From NCBI GenBank assembly GCA_001767855.1, contig MEMF01000002.1, forward strand, positions 495,493 through 559,492: 64,000 nt of DNA, read 5' to 3'. The translations under genes were made by a program, and so were the position numbers. Source of the DNA: Alphaproteobacteria bacterium RIFCSPHIGHO2_01_FULL_41_14. GTDB lineage: Bacteria > Pseudomonadota > Alphaproteobacteria > UBA7879 > UBA5542. How positions within the stretch are numbered: position 1 is the first letter of the stretch; every line of letters begins with the position of its first letter. Below the pieces are notes generated by a model, which saw only the letters and a program-made list of their open reading frames with translations, was not told the origin of the DNA and did no database searches. Below are positions 1-8,301 of this stretch, in pieces.

Positions 1-533
1 TGATGAGCTAGAACCTTATATCCTTCATAGACTTTTTCATGAAAGTCGAGAGTCATGGATTCAAAAAAGTCTTGCTGACTTCTTTTGCGCGCTCGGTGTA
101 ACCCCTCTTTGGGGGGGAGGTCGAAGAAGAACGTCAAGTCAGGCTGAAAGTTTTTCAGTGTGGCTGTGTGAATAGATTGCACGAACTCGATGCCTAAGTT
201 TTGAGCGTAGCCTTGGTACACAAAAGTGGAATCTGCAAACCGATCACAGAGGACCCATATATTGCGGGCTAAGGCAGGTTTAATCACTTTTTCCACTAAG
301 TCTCGCCGGGCTGCGTACAAAATAAGGACTTGAGAAACGGCATCCCAGTGCGTCTCAGGATGGTCTTTAAGGGCAGCCCGTAACAATTCTGCACCCGTGG
401 TCCCTCCTGGCTCTCGTGTTTTGATGACGTGATAGCCTTTGTTTTTTAAAGCTGTTTCCAAGAGCTGAATCTGGGTGGTTTTCCCAGCCCCTTCTCCGCC
501 TTCGAATGTAATAAATTTTGCTTTCTGAGTCAC
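1..533 (-). CDS. tmk: Thymidylate kinase (partial, C-terminus outside window)
   Basis: dTMP kinase phosphorylates dTMP to dTDP in the cytoplasm. I translated the minus strand directly: the frame stays open from the start to the window edge. It shows the P-loop FEGGEGAGKTTQ at residues 9-20 from a GTG start at 533, and the thymidylate kinase signature TREPGGT about 25 residues later. An arginine-rich lid-like segment (LHRARKRSQ) lies near the edge, and the C-terminal part is cut. An in-frame TTG at 542 is an alternative start; an in-frame TAA closes the frame just upstream. The gene begins 18 bp after the rlpA stop, so rlpA and tmk are probably co-transcribed. The motifs make the identity secure. 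Confidence 0.95.
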   Translation of the reverse strand, partial: MTQKAKFITFEGGEGAGKTTQIQLLETALKNKGYHVIKTREPGGTTGAELLRAALKDHPETHWDAVSQVLILYAARRDLVEKVIKPALARNIWVLCDRFADSTFVYQGYAQNLGIEFVQSIHTATLKNFQPDLTFFFDLPPKEGLHRARKRSQQDFFESMTLDFHEKVYEGYKVLAH

Positions 534-551
534 AGCTAACAAGTCTTTAAA

Positions 552-1673
552 TTAAGGATTCACAATACGGGCATCGGGAAGGTTATATCCCTTTTTAGTT
601 TGGGCAAGCACTTTATTGGCGTCCGAGAGAGAGGAAAAAGGACCCACTCGAACTCGATGGAGGGAACGACCATTAATAGTCACGGGGGACGATTCCACAA
701 GACCGATAGACCCTAGTTTATGACTTAGGTTTTTAGCGTTCTCAGGATTTCCAAAGAGGCCGGCTTGAACGTAATAGGCTTTTTCAGGGAGGGAGACTTG
801 TTCCACGGGGGCCATGCCCGGACCCGCTGGGGGCACTTCTGCGGGAAGGATCTCAGCTTGGGATGCAGGGGATGTAGGGGTTGCCTGATCAAATAAAGCT
901 TCAGAGGGACTTTCCTCTGGGGCTGGGGTGGACGCAACAGTGACAAAACTCTCTGTGTTTTCCACGGGAGCTGGCGTCTCAGGATCTTTTGTAATCACGG
1001 GGGGTGGATAGGCGGCATGAGGAATGGCAGGTTTCTCGCCTCCCTGAAGGGCAGCGGCGGCGGTTTTTGATTCTGGGTTCATGATTTCAACCCGCACCTT
1101 CACATTCCCATCTTCTGGAAACTCTAGGAGAGTCGCAGCCTTGTCTGAAATATCAAGCAGCCGATCGTTTACAAAAGGACCGCGGTCATTAAGACGCACC
1201 ACAATGGATTTATTGTTAGAAAGATTCGTCACCTGCACAATGGAAGGTAACGGGAGGGTTTTATGGCAGCCTGTGAGAAGGGTATTACTGTAAATTTCTC
1301 CATTCGCCGTTCTTTGTCCTTGGAAGGATTTAGGATAGCGAGACGCAAACCCAATTTCATCATACCGAGTGTTCTCGGCTGGGAAGTACCAAACACCGTT
1401 GACCTTGTAAGGTTTTCCGAGTTTATAAACGCCATCTCCTTTGGCGTGTGCCCAAGCGGGAAGGGAGCGTTGAGCCTCTTCTTCCGTTTGGGGCGTGGGG
1501 AGAGCCTCCCCTCTTTCTTCTTTGGGAGATTCACTCTTTTTAACAATCATATCCTCTTTGATCAGAACAGGTTCGGGAGGCAACAAACGCTCAGGCTTTT
1601 GTTCTTTCATTACGCAAGAGGTGAGTAAAAAGAGAGAGGTAAAGAAAAAAGAATTTCTATAGAGATGTGTCAT
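552..1673 (-). CDS. rlpA: RlpA-like septal lytic transglycosylase lipoprotein with SPOR domain
   Basis: RlpA proteins are outer-membrane lipoproteins that cleave glycan strands lacking stem peptides at the division septum. The N-terminus has a hydrophobic stretch ending in lipobox LLTSC (lipidated Cys20). A double-psi beta-barrel domain follows at about residues 95-200, with the RlpA signatures RTANGEIY, a His in HKTLPLPS and the Asp in LNDRGPF, the usual catalytic pair. A long Pro/Ala/Glu linker leads to a C-terminal SPOR domain (about 297-370), which binds denuded septal glycan. The usual ASWYG near the barrel start reads ASRYP, a departure from the family pattern. The start overlaps the upstream transglycosylase stop by 4 bp, so two glycan-cleaving enzymes are translationally coupled. 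Confidence 0.9.
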   Translation of the reverse strand: MTHLYRNSFFFTSLFLLTSCVMKEQKPERLLPPEPVLIKEDMIVKKSESPKEERGEALPTPQTEEEAQRSLPAWAHAKGDGVYKLGKPYKVNGVWYFPAENTRYDEIGFASRYPKSFQGQRTANGEIYSNTLLTGCHKTLPLPSIVQVTNLSNNKSIVVRLNDRGPFVNDRLLDISDKAATLLEFPEDGNVKVRVEIMNPESKTAAAALQGGEKPAIPHAAYPPPVITKDPETPAPVENTESFVTVASTPAPEESPSEALFDQATPTSPASQAEILPAEVPPAGPGMAPVEQVSLPEKAYYVQAGLFGNPENAKNLSHKLGSIGLVESSPVTINGRSLHRVRVGPFSSLSDANKVLAQTKKGYNLPDARIVNP

Positions 1674-2644
1674 TGATAAGACCTAATTTGATCTGCGAAT
1701 TGGCAGACAGTTAACGCAAAGCAGGTAGAGCGGTTCCACTTTAAGATAACTCTAAAGTTATTGTAAACAAGAAAAGCTTTCTTTTGATTTTCGGGAATAA
1801 GGAGAGATCCTTGAAGATCGGGGAGGGACGTGTCTTTTTTCGCGGGTTTAACCCCGAGAGCAGCCCAATCTTGTTTGGATTTCTGAACAGAAAGAGTGGC
1901 CAATCTTTCGTCAAAGCCATCAGGCAACGTCACCTCTAGGCCCCATGGCTCATTCGGTTTCCATCCCGAGTTAACCAGATAATTGGCAATGGACGCAAAA
2001 ACGTCATCGGTGGAATTCCAAATATCTTTGTATCCCTTTTTGGTGGCATCTACAGCATGAGCATTAAAGGTGCTAGGCATGAACTGACATTGGCCCAGTG
2101 CCCCTGCCCAAGACCCCTTGAGGTGGTGGGGGTGCATACTTTGATTTTGTAGAATTTTAAGTGCCTCCACCAGCTCTCGTGTAAAGAACTCTCGTCGACG
2201 CCCTTCGAACGCCAGTGTTGCGAGCGTATGCACAATAATAAATTGGCCCATGTTCGTGCCAAAGTTTGATTCAAGCCCCCAGAGAGAAAGGATCATTTCT
2301 TTGGGGACGCCGTAGGTGTTTTGAACAGTGTCTAAAACACGACCATGTTTTTTCGCTTTTTTCCGAGCGGTAACAATGCGGGGGGGAATCCGTTTTTCTT
2401 GGTATTGGATTAGGCTTTGGGTTTGCTCGGGTTGCTTGCCGTCGAACGTAATGGATTGTGGCATGTGCTTTACATTCTGGAAAGCACGATTCAGAGTTTC
2501 TGGCGTGATGCCTTTGTTCAGGGCAAGGGGTTTAAACTCTCTATTGAGCCAATCTTCAAACTGGGGAGGCGAGCCGGCTTGTGCTGAGACCACAAAGCAA
2601 AGCGCCATGGTCATTATAGATAAGATCTGGTGTATCTTCTTCAT
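1670..2644 (-). CDS. Lytic murein transglycosylase, MltB-like
   Basis: Periplasmic enzyme cutting MurNAc-GlcNAc bonds with 1,6-anhydro product formation. A Sec signal peptide ends near SAQAG (residues 20-24). The catalytic Glu is E125 in LWGLESNFGTNMG, followed by the family motif GALGQCQFMPSTF and the terminal block ILKWNRSTCFA. There is no lipobox and no C-terminal peptidoglycan-binding domain, so it is a short soluble form of the GH103 (MltB) family at 324 residues. It is first in the minus-strand set transglycosylase-rlpA-tmk and overlaps rlpA by 4 bp. The family is certain; I cannot tell which E. coli Mlt paralogue it corresponds to. Confidence 0.9.
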   Translation of the reverse strand: MKKIHQILSIMTMALCFVVSAQAGSPPQFEDWLNREFKPLALNKGITPETLNRAFQNVKHMPQSITFDGKQPEQTQSLIQYQEKRIPPRIVTARKKAKKHGRVLDTVQNTYGVPKEMILSLWGLESNFGTNMGQFIIVHTLATLAFEGRRREFFTRELVEALKILQNQSMHPHHLKGSWAGALGQCQFMPSTFNAHAVDATKKGYKDIWNSTDDVFASIANYLVNSGWKPNEPWGLEVTLPDGFDERLATLSVQKSKQDWAALGVKPAKKDTSLPDLQGSLLIPENQKKAFLVYNNFRVILKWNRSTCFALTVCQFADQIRSYQ

Positions 2645-2744
2645 GTGCCTCCCTCTATTTCATAAAATGTAGCCTATAGAGGAATAGGAAACAATAAACT
2701 TCTTGACCCCGCTTCAAAGTTTTGCAACAAAGGGGAATCCTTGT

Positions 2745-2834
2745 GGATGGGTGGCCGAGCGGTTGAAGGCACCGGTCTTGAAAACCGGCAGGGGTGCAAG
2801 CCTCTCGTGGGTTCGAATCCCACCCCATCTACCA
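2745..2834 (+). tRNA. tRNA-Ser (anticodon TGA)
   Basis: Ninety-nucleotide class II tRNA with a long variable arm. The anticodon stem CCGGT/ACCGG encloses loop CTTGAAA, giving anticodon TGA (reads UCA). The T-arm is GTGGG-TTCGAAT-CCCAC and CCA is genomically encoded at 2832-2834. The acceptor stem GGATGGG/CCCATCT starts with a G1-U72 wobble and the discriminator at 2831 is A; bacterial tRNA-Ser normally has G73. The gene lies alone between the transglycosylase and cfa. Confidence 0.95.
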
Positions 2835-2918
2835 TTTAAATTTCGATCGTATTGACATGGATATTAAGACGTAACCTACAGAAAAATAGGCCTTCTTCTC
2901 CCTAACCTATTCAAATAC

Positions 2919-2948
2919 TTGAAATAAGACGTCAATCTGTTTTACACT
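2919..2948 (+). promoter_or_regulatory. Candidate sigma-70 promoter for cfa
   Basis: TTGAAA at 2919-2924 and TACACT at 2943-2948 are separated by 18 bp. Transcription would begin near 2955, almost on the ATG at 2956. This favours the second ATG at 2971, which keeps a purine-rich GGGGGACGGAAGA ribosome-binding region in the message. Read by eye only. Confidence 0.35.
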
Positions 2949-2970
2949 AAGGAAAATGGGGGACGGAAGA

Positions 2971-4167
2971 ATGCTCTTAGCAGCGGTATTGAAACGATTT
3001 ATTCAGCAGGGAACGTTGCACGTTATTGATGCTGCGGGGAAGAAACACACCTTTTCAGGAACTCCTGGTCCTGAAGCCACCATACGGCTCCACGCAAAAA
3101 GCATAGAATTAAAGATGATGTTAAACCCTGACATCGCCTTGGGGGAGGGATATACAGAGGGGGAGATTACCGTTGAAGAGGGAACGCTCGCGGGCCTTCT
3201 GGATGTATGTACCCGCAATTTGGCTCTGCATCCTCTTAACGCGCTCACCAGTATTGTGGAGGTTCTATGTTATCCTCTTCGGTTTATTTTTCAGCATAAT
3301 TCTCTGACGGGATCCCGCAAGAATGTGTCTCACCACTATGATCTAAACGGCAAACTTTATAAACTGTTTTTAGACAAAGACATGCAGTATTCGTGCGCCT
3401 ATTTTAAGAAGCTGACAGATAGTTTAGAGATAGCTCAGGAAAACAAAAAGAAACATATTGCCAAAAAGCTGTGTCTTCAGAAGGGCCAAAAAGTTTTGGA
3501 TATCGGATCTGGCTGGGGCGGATTGGCGCTTTTCTTGGCCAAATCTGCGGGCGTGGAGGTGACAGGGCTCACCCTTTCGGAAGAGCAATTGAAGGTTTCG
3601 AGGGAGCGGGCCAAGGCAGCGGGGCTGGATCACAGAGTGAAGTTCTTCTTAAGGGACTATCGCGAGGAAAAAGGTAAATACGACCGCATCGTTTCGGTAG
3701 GGATGTTCGAACATGTGGGCACGCCGAATTACAATGATTTTTTCCACCAAGTCCATGACTTGCTGACACCTCAAGGGATGGCGGTGTTGCACTCCATCGG
3801 AAAATCAAGCGTGCCGGGGAATGCCAAAGGGTGGATTAGCAAATATATTTTCCCTGGGGGGTATTGCCCGTCTTTATCAGAGGTCATGGGGCCCATTGAG
3901 AACTCAAAGCTGTTCGTGACAGACATTGAAATTCTGAGATACCATTATGCCGAAACACTGAAGCATTGGCGGGAGAGATTTCAAGAGAAGAGGGATCAGG
4001 CCCAGGCGCTTTATGACGCGCGGTTTTGTCGCCTATGGGAATATTATCTGACATCTTGTGAGATGGCATTCCGAAATCTTGGCTTTATGGTTTTTCAGAT
4101 CCAACTCATGCGTGACCCAAGGCTTGCGCCTCTCACACGAGAGTATATGTATGAAGGGTCGAAGTAA
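2971..4167 (+). CDS. cfa: Cyclopropane-fatty-acyl-phospholipid synthase
   Basis: Transfers a methylene group from S-adenosylmethionine to the double bond of unsaturated acyl chains in membrane phospholipids. An N-terminal lipid-binding domain (about residues 1-105) precedes a class I methyltransferase fold with SAM motif VLDIGSGWGGLALFLAK. Further family blocks are SHHYDLNGKLYKLFLDKDMQYSC, here noted only by its start SHHYDL, and VGMFEHVG. I place the start at 2971 because alphaproteobacterial homologues begin MLL and because of its ribosome-binding region; an ATG at 2956 would add five residues. The full length (398 aa) is normal for the family. It is a single gene with tRNA-Ser upstream and about 100 bp before yceD. 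Confidence 0.93.
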   Translation: MLLAAVLKRFIQQGTLHVIDAAGKKHTFSGTPGPEATIRLHAKSIELKMMLNPDIALGEGYTEGEITVEEGTLAGLLDVCTRNLALHPLNALTSIVEVLCYPLRFIFQHNSLTGSRKNVSHHYDLNGKLYKLFLDKDMQYSCAYFKKLTDSLEIAQENKKKHIAKKLCLQKGQKVLDIGSGWGGLALFLAKSAGVEVTGLTLSEEQLKVSRERAKAAGLDHRVKFFLRDYREEKGKYDRIVSVGMFEHVGTPNYNDFFHQVHDLLTPQGMAVLHSIGKSSVPGNAKGWISKYIFPGGYCPSLSEVMGPIENSKLFVTDIEILRYHYAETLKHWRERFQEKRDQAQALYDARFCRLWEYYLTSCEMAFRNLGFMVFQIQLMRDPRLAPLTREYMYEGSK

Positions 4168-4264
4168 GACCAAGATTTATCACATTTTTTGAACAAAAAG
4201 GGTGACAAAGTACCTGTCTTTTATGTTATTATAAAAATAACAGGGCTATAATTTATGAGGTGAT

Positions 4265-4771
4265 ATGATGAGCGTAAAACATTGTTTTAAAGTCACTCCG
4301 TTTCACTCTGACCCTCCGATGATCATGAATGAATTTATACGTTTTCTAGATGTAAAAAAACTAACCAGTCTGCCGGCCACCTTTACGTTTGTAGCGAATG
4401 ACAAAGAAAAAGAAGATCTTGCCAAGCGGTTAGATCTGGTCGTTCTAAAAAATCTTCAGGTTAACTGCCAAGTGCAAGGGAAAGTGGGAGAATTCCCTCT
4501 TCAGGTATCTGCTGTCGTAAAGGCAGAGGTGATCCAATCGTGTGTCACCACGCTGAAAGACTTACCTGATGAGGTAGAAGAGCCCATCAAGTTGGAACTT
4601 TTCCCCTCTATCACAGATGAGTCTACCTTGCCGGAAAATTTTGAGGAAGATCAGCCCGAACCTGTTGTGCTCAACAAAGATGGAACGGTAGATGTGGGCG
4701 AAATCTTTGTTCAGTATCTCAGTTTGGCTTTGGATCCCTACCCTAAGTTTGAAGTCGACACCCCCTCGTAA
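4265..4771 (+). CDS. yceD: YceD family protein (DUF177), 23S rRNA accumulation
   Basis: YceD/DUF177 proteins are needed for 23S rRNA accumulation and usually sit beside rpmF or plsX. Visible family features are the central block VIQSCVTTLKDLPDEVEE and the C-terminal signature DGTVDVGEIFVQYLSLALDPYPKF. The QSC cysteine is present. A second ATG at 4268 is an equally plausible start after GAGGTGAT. The usual partners plsX/fabH or rpmF are absent; instead a small lipoprotein and rpoH follow on the same strand. The family call is firm; the molecular mechanism is not known from sequence. Confidence 0.85.
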   Translation: MMSVKHCFKVTPFHSDPPMIMNEFIRFLDVKKLTSLPATFTFVANDKEKEDLAKRLDLVVLKNLQVNCQVQGKVGEFPLQVSAVVKAEVIQSCVTTLKDLPDEVEEPIKLELFPSITDESTLPENFEEDQPEPVVLNKDGTVDVGEIFVQYLSLALDPYPKFEVDTPS

Positions 4772-4821
4772 CGTTTTGGTTTTTAGAAAATTTATTATAT
4801 ACTCCCCCTATGAGGTTATAC

Positions 4822-5325
4822 ATGAGGCATTTTTTATCGTTCGTGGTTCTTTGCCTGGCGCTCTCTGGGTGCCATCGACATATGAAAAAAGAAGTGGAAA
4901 ACCCATTCCCTCTGAAATTGGATTTGAAAAGCTATACGGTGGTGAACTATATTCCGCTTCGCAAAGGCGAGAATTTAGACCATCTTTTAGATCTGGAAAA
5001 ATGGGCCCAAGAAAAAGCGATGGTGGCAGGACTCCAGGGTGAAGGAGTGCTGGGGTTATTAGAAGGCCGGGCGTCTTTGGAAAATCACCCAACAGATCCT
5101 TTGATGAAGACTCTTTTTGTGGATATTATCCTTAGTTTTGAATTCAGAAATCAGCCCACCTATGGCAAAGGCAAGGCTTATTTCAGATTGTCAGAAACGC
5201 ATGATCTGACAGAGGGAGATGTTCCCAGCATTCAAAAATATATTCACCAAAAATTAGAATCCATGGATAAACGATTCTTGTCTGTGGTGACGAGTCAGTT
5301 CCCCTTGCTAAGGAAGCCTTCTTAA
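4822..5325 (+). CDS. Small predicted lipoprotein of unknown function
   Basis: Unrecognised family. From the ATG at 4822 the product is 167 residues with a type II signal peptide: hydrophobic VVLCLALSGC with the lipidated cysteine at residue 17. GAGG six bases upstream supports this start over the ATG at 4810. The mature part is mixed alpha/beta with no cysteine and ends in a basic tail. Lack of Asp after the Cys suggests outer-membrane sorting, which is inference. It lies 38 bp after yceD and 12 bp before rpoH, so it is probably in one transcript with the heat-shock sigma factor. An assembly-lipoprotein role (LptE- or BamE-like) is conceivable, but I see no motif for it. Confidence 0.7.
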   Translation: MRHFLSFVVLCLALSGCHRHMKKEVENPFPLKLDLKSYTVVNYIPLRKGENLDHLLDLEKWAQEKAMVAGLQGEGVLGLLEGRASLENHPTDPLMKTLFVDIILSFEFRNQPTYGKGKAYFRLSETHDLTEGDVPSIQKYIHQKLESMDKRFLSVVTSQFPLLRKPS

Positions 5326-5337
5326 GATAAAGACAAA

Positions 5338-6267
5338 ATGACAAAAACATCAGAACCAGATTCTTTCCCTACCCGATCCCTACCTTTTCAGAGCACCTCT
5401 GAGGATATGGGACAATATTTCAGAAAAATTAAAAGCTATCCCATTCTAGAACCAGACGAAGAATATGAATTGGCCCAAAGGTGGTATCAAAGCCAAGATG
5501 CTGACGCGGCCCAAAGATTGATCACTAGTCATCTACGGTTGGTGGTGAGGATCGCGGCCGGCTATCGGGGCTATGGGCTGCCCATGGCTGACCTCATTGC
5601 CGAAGGAAATATCGGCATTCTCAATGCCATGAAGAAATTTGATCCAGAGAAAGGATTCCGATTTTCGACGTACGCCATATGGTGGATTAAGGCAGCCATC
5701 CAAGATTATATTGTAAGAACGTGGTCTTTGGTTAAGATTGGAACTACTGCAGCGCAGAGAAAGCTCTTTTTTAATTTAAAGCGTATGAAAAAAGAAATCT
5801 CAGAATTGGAAGATGATTTTCAAGGTATGACGGATAAAGATATTCGCGTGATTGCAAAGGAATTGAAGGTCACTGAAACAGAAGTGCGGGAAATGGAAGA
5901 ACGACTCAGTGGCGGGGATGCCTCTTTAAATGCCTCTCCGTCATCGGAAGGAGAGGGGCCAGAATGGCAAGATTGGATTGAAAGCGCGAGTCCTAGCCAG
6001 GAAGAGAAGTCCATTGAAACAGATAAAGCGCGGAAGCAAACAGAAATTCTGGAAAAATGCCTTCAATATTTAACCCCGCGTGAAGTGGTTATTTTAAAGG
6101 CCCGTCGGCTCGAAGAACCTCCGAAAACGCTAGACGCAATTTCCAAAGAAGTGGGGGTTTCAAAAGAACGCATCCGTCAAATTGAAGAGCGCGCTTTTGC
6201 AAAGTTGAGAGAAATCATGCGCCAAGAATTTTCCAAACGTGGGTGGACAGATCTTGATAGAGGATAA
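5338..6267 (+). CDS. rpoH: RNA polymerase sigma-32 (heat-shock) factor
   Basis: Directs RNA polymerase to heat-shock promoters. It lacks region 1.1 and carries region 2 at about residues 50-125 (ITSHLRLVVRIA, then RFSTYAIWWIKAAIQ at 108-122). The RpoH box QRKLFFNLK is at 140-148 and separates RpoH from RpoD and RpoS. Region 4.2 with a helix-turn-helix lies near the C-terminus (GVSKERIRQIEERAFAKLRE). At 309 residues it is slightly longer than the typical 285-300, with a Pro/Ser-rich N-terminal lead. It is 12 bp after the lipoprotein and 3 bp before nagZ, so expression is probably coupled. Identity is secure. Confidence 0.95.
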   Translation: MTKTSEPDSFPTRSLPFQSTSEDMGQYFRKIKSYPILEPDEEYELAQRWYQSQDADAAQRLITSHLRLVVRIAAGYRGYGLPMADLIAEGNIGILNAMKKFDPEKGFRFSTYAIWWIKAAIQDYIVRTWSLVKIGTTAAQRKLFFNLKRMKKEISELEDDFQGMTDKDIRVIAKELKVTETEVREMEERLSGGDASLNASPSSEGEGPEWQDWIESASPSQEEKSIETDKARKQTEILEKCLQYLTPREVVILKARRLEEPPKTLDAISKEVGVSKERIRQIEERAFAKLREIMRQEFSKRGWTDLDRG

Positions 6268-6270
6268 GAC

Positions 6271-7326
6271 ATGAAGAATCGGTTAACACTTGAACAGAAA
6301 ATCGGGCAACTTTTGATCGTCGGGTTTCACGGGACTACCCCCCAAGATGAGGGCGTTGAAAAGATCCTGGAAGATATTAAATTATCGCGCGTTGGGGGAG
6401 TGATTGCGTATGGCTATAACATTGTGGACCCTCGGCAAATCACCGTCCTGAATCGGTTATGTTTAAGCGCGGCTGAAGACGCCGGATTGCCACCTGTGTT
6501 TACCACGGTGGATCAAGAAGGGGGTAAAGTGCAGCGCCTCACAAAAGACAAAGGCTTTATAGGGTTTTCCTCTCCGGAAGAGATGGTTAAAAAAGGGATG
6601 GAGGAGATGGCGCGCCTCTACCATGAGATGGCGATTGAATTGAAAGAACACGCGTTTAATTGGGATTTCGCTCCGTGCGTTGATAGAGATCCTAAGGAGT
6701 ATAAGTGCCCGATTTTAGGGGCACTGGGCAGGGTTTATGGGTCAGACATCGCCTCCATCGTCAAGTATGCCGGCATTATGGTGGATGCGTTTCACGAGGT
6801 GGGTGTCTTGAATTGTATTAAGCATTTCCCGGGCCATGGCAGTGCGAAAAAAGACAGTCATCAGGGGTTTGTGGATGTGACAGACCTGTGGCGCGCAGAA
6901 GAAATGGATCCTTTTTTTCAACTGGCGAAAAAAGGAAAAGTGGATGCAGTGATGACAGCCCATATCTTTAACGCCAAGTTAGATTCCAAGTATCCCGCCA
7001 CCTTGTCCAAGGGAACGCTCCAAAAACTGAGAGACCACGGGTATGATGGGGTCATCATTAGTGATGATTTGCATATGTCAGCCATCCAAGAAAAATTCGG
7101 ATTTGAAGAAGCAGCCGTGAAGGCACTGCAGGCGGGCAATGATATGGTGATTTATTCCAATAATAAATCAGCCGCTGCCAGTATTAAAGGATTTGAACCC
7201 GATCCAGAACTGCCGGAGAAATTTGGTCGCGTTATCTTGGAAGCCATTAATCGGGAAGTACTCTCCGAACAGCAAATCGATGAAGCCTTTGAGCGGGTGT
7301 TGCGGTTGAAGAAGAAATTTGTCTAA
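6271..7326 (+). CDS. nagZ: Beta-N-acetylhexosaminidase (GH3), NagZ-like
   Basis: Removes GlcNAc from muropeptides during cell-wall recycling. It is a GH3 TIM barrel with no signal peptide, hence cytoplasmic. Visible landmarks are TTVDQEGGKVQRL (substrate loop, about residues 78-90), KHFPGHGSAKKDSH with the D195/H197 acid-base pair typical of NagZ, and the nucleophile region VIISDDLHM with Asp 265-266. The length (351) is normal for the single-domain enzyme. It lies 3 bp after rpoH and directly abuts the next gene. With the transglycosylase and rlpA at the window start it forms a turnover set for peptidoglycan, though in a different transcript. Confidence 0.9.
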   Translation: MKNRLTLEQKIGQLLIVGFHGTTPQDEGVEKILEDIKLSRVGGVIAYGYNIVDPRQITVLNRLCLSAAEDAGLPPVFTTVDQEGGKVQRLTKDKGFIGFSSPEEMVKKGMEEMARLYHEMAIELKEHAFNWDFAPCVDRDPKEYKCPILGALGRVYGSDIASIVKYAGIMVDAFHEVGVLNCIKHFPGHGSAKKDSHQGFVDVTDLWRAEEMDPFFQLAKKGKVDAVMTAHIFNAKLDSKYPATLSKGTLQKLRDHGYDGVIISDDLHMSAIQEKFGFEEAAVKALQAGNDMVIYSNNKSAAASIKGFEPDPELPEKFGRVILEAINREVLSEQQIDEAFERVLRLKKKFV

Positions 7327-8301
7327 ATGCGCTCGCCGAACCCCTCTTCTTTCAAAAATTTTTCCACCCCCAAAAAAAGGCACACGCAGTGGTTTGTCTT
7401 TGGGGTGGTTTTCTTGGGGGTGGCTGGATTGGGAACAGCGGGTTTTTTCCTATGGGAAACCCAATCTGGTAAAGGAGAGGAGATAAAAGCAAAAGAAACC
7501 ATCTCTCCTATAGTTCCCCCACCAGACACCAAAAAGCCAGAAGACGCCTACCGAGATTTTGAAGAATCTGAAGAAGTGGGGGAAGTCGGGTCCCAAGATA
7601 TGGAAGAGGGAAATGATGCGTCCTCTCGTGAGGATGATTCAGAACTCGTGAAAATTTTTAAAGACCAAGAGCGTCAAAATCTGGCCCCTTTCTCCGCTGA
7701 TTCTTTGTGGCAGAAAAATGCTCAGAAGAGAGTGGCTGTTCCCAAAGGTAAGCATCAGGTGGGGATCGTCATGGACGGGATGGAATCTTTATCAGCAGAA
7801 GACTGGCAAGTCATCCATAAGCTGAAGGTGCCACTTACCTTTGTCTTGTCGGCCCAACATCCAGAAGCGAGAGCTTTCTCTGAGAAGGCTTGGAAGCAGG
7901 GGCGAGAAATTATGGTGAGGTCAAAGGCTGGGAAAGAAAGGCTGCTCGAAAAACAGTTCCCCCATCTCATGGGTCTGGCAACAGAGGCGCCTTCTAAAAT
8001 CCTGCCCCTCTATTTAAATCTCTCGCGATCGAAGGGTTTAAGAGGAGGTCTCTCCCATCGAGTATTCTCATTCCCTCTGATTCGTGACAAAAAAGCTTTC
8101 TTAAAAAGTGAGCGGTCTATTGTGTGGATTTCCCTCAGTCGGGGTCGTGTGCGACAGGTGGTGGAGTGGGTACAGCAACAGAAGTCAAAAGTGGTGTTTG
8201 TGCCCCTATCCCAATTTGCCGAGAAAAAGGCAGAGCCTGTCAAACCAGAGACTATGATCGACCCTAAAAAACTGAAATCAAGTCGTGTGGGGCTTGTTTA
8301 A
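7327..8301 (+). CDS. Membrane-anchored divergent polysaccharide deacetylase-like protein
   Basis: Product of 324 residues with a basic N-terminus, one transmembrane helix at about 22-44 and an acidic linker to about 120. The periplasmic domain resembles the divergent polysaccharide deacetylase family (Pfam Polysacc_deac_2, YibQ). HQVGIVMDGM occupies the place of IAIVIDDLG, KLKVPLTFVL the place of LPxPVTLAF, and VVFVPLSQF ends the domain. The second metal-binding Asp of the DD motif is Gly here, and the expected H-x-P segment reads REIMVRSK, so catalytic residues look lost. It begins at the base after the nagZ stop and its stop overlaps the convergent xseA by 4 bp. Family membership is moderate; activity is doubtful. 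Confidence 0.6.
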   Translation: MRSPNPSSFKNFSTPKKRHTQWFVFGVVFLGVAGLGTAGFFLWETQSGKGEEIKAKETISPIVPPPDTKKPEDAYRDFEESEEVGEVGSQDMEEGNDASSREDDSELVKIFKDQERQNLAPFSADSLWQKNAQKRVAVPKGKHQVGIVMDGMESLSAEDWQVIHKLKVPLTFVLSAQHPEARAFSEKAWKQGREIMVRSKAGKERLLEKQFPHLMGLATEAPSKILPLYLNLSRSKGLRGGLSHRVFSFPLIRDKKAFLKSERSIVWISLSRGRVRQVVEWVQQQKSKVVFVPLSQFAEKKAEPVKPETMIDPKKLKSSRVGLV

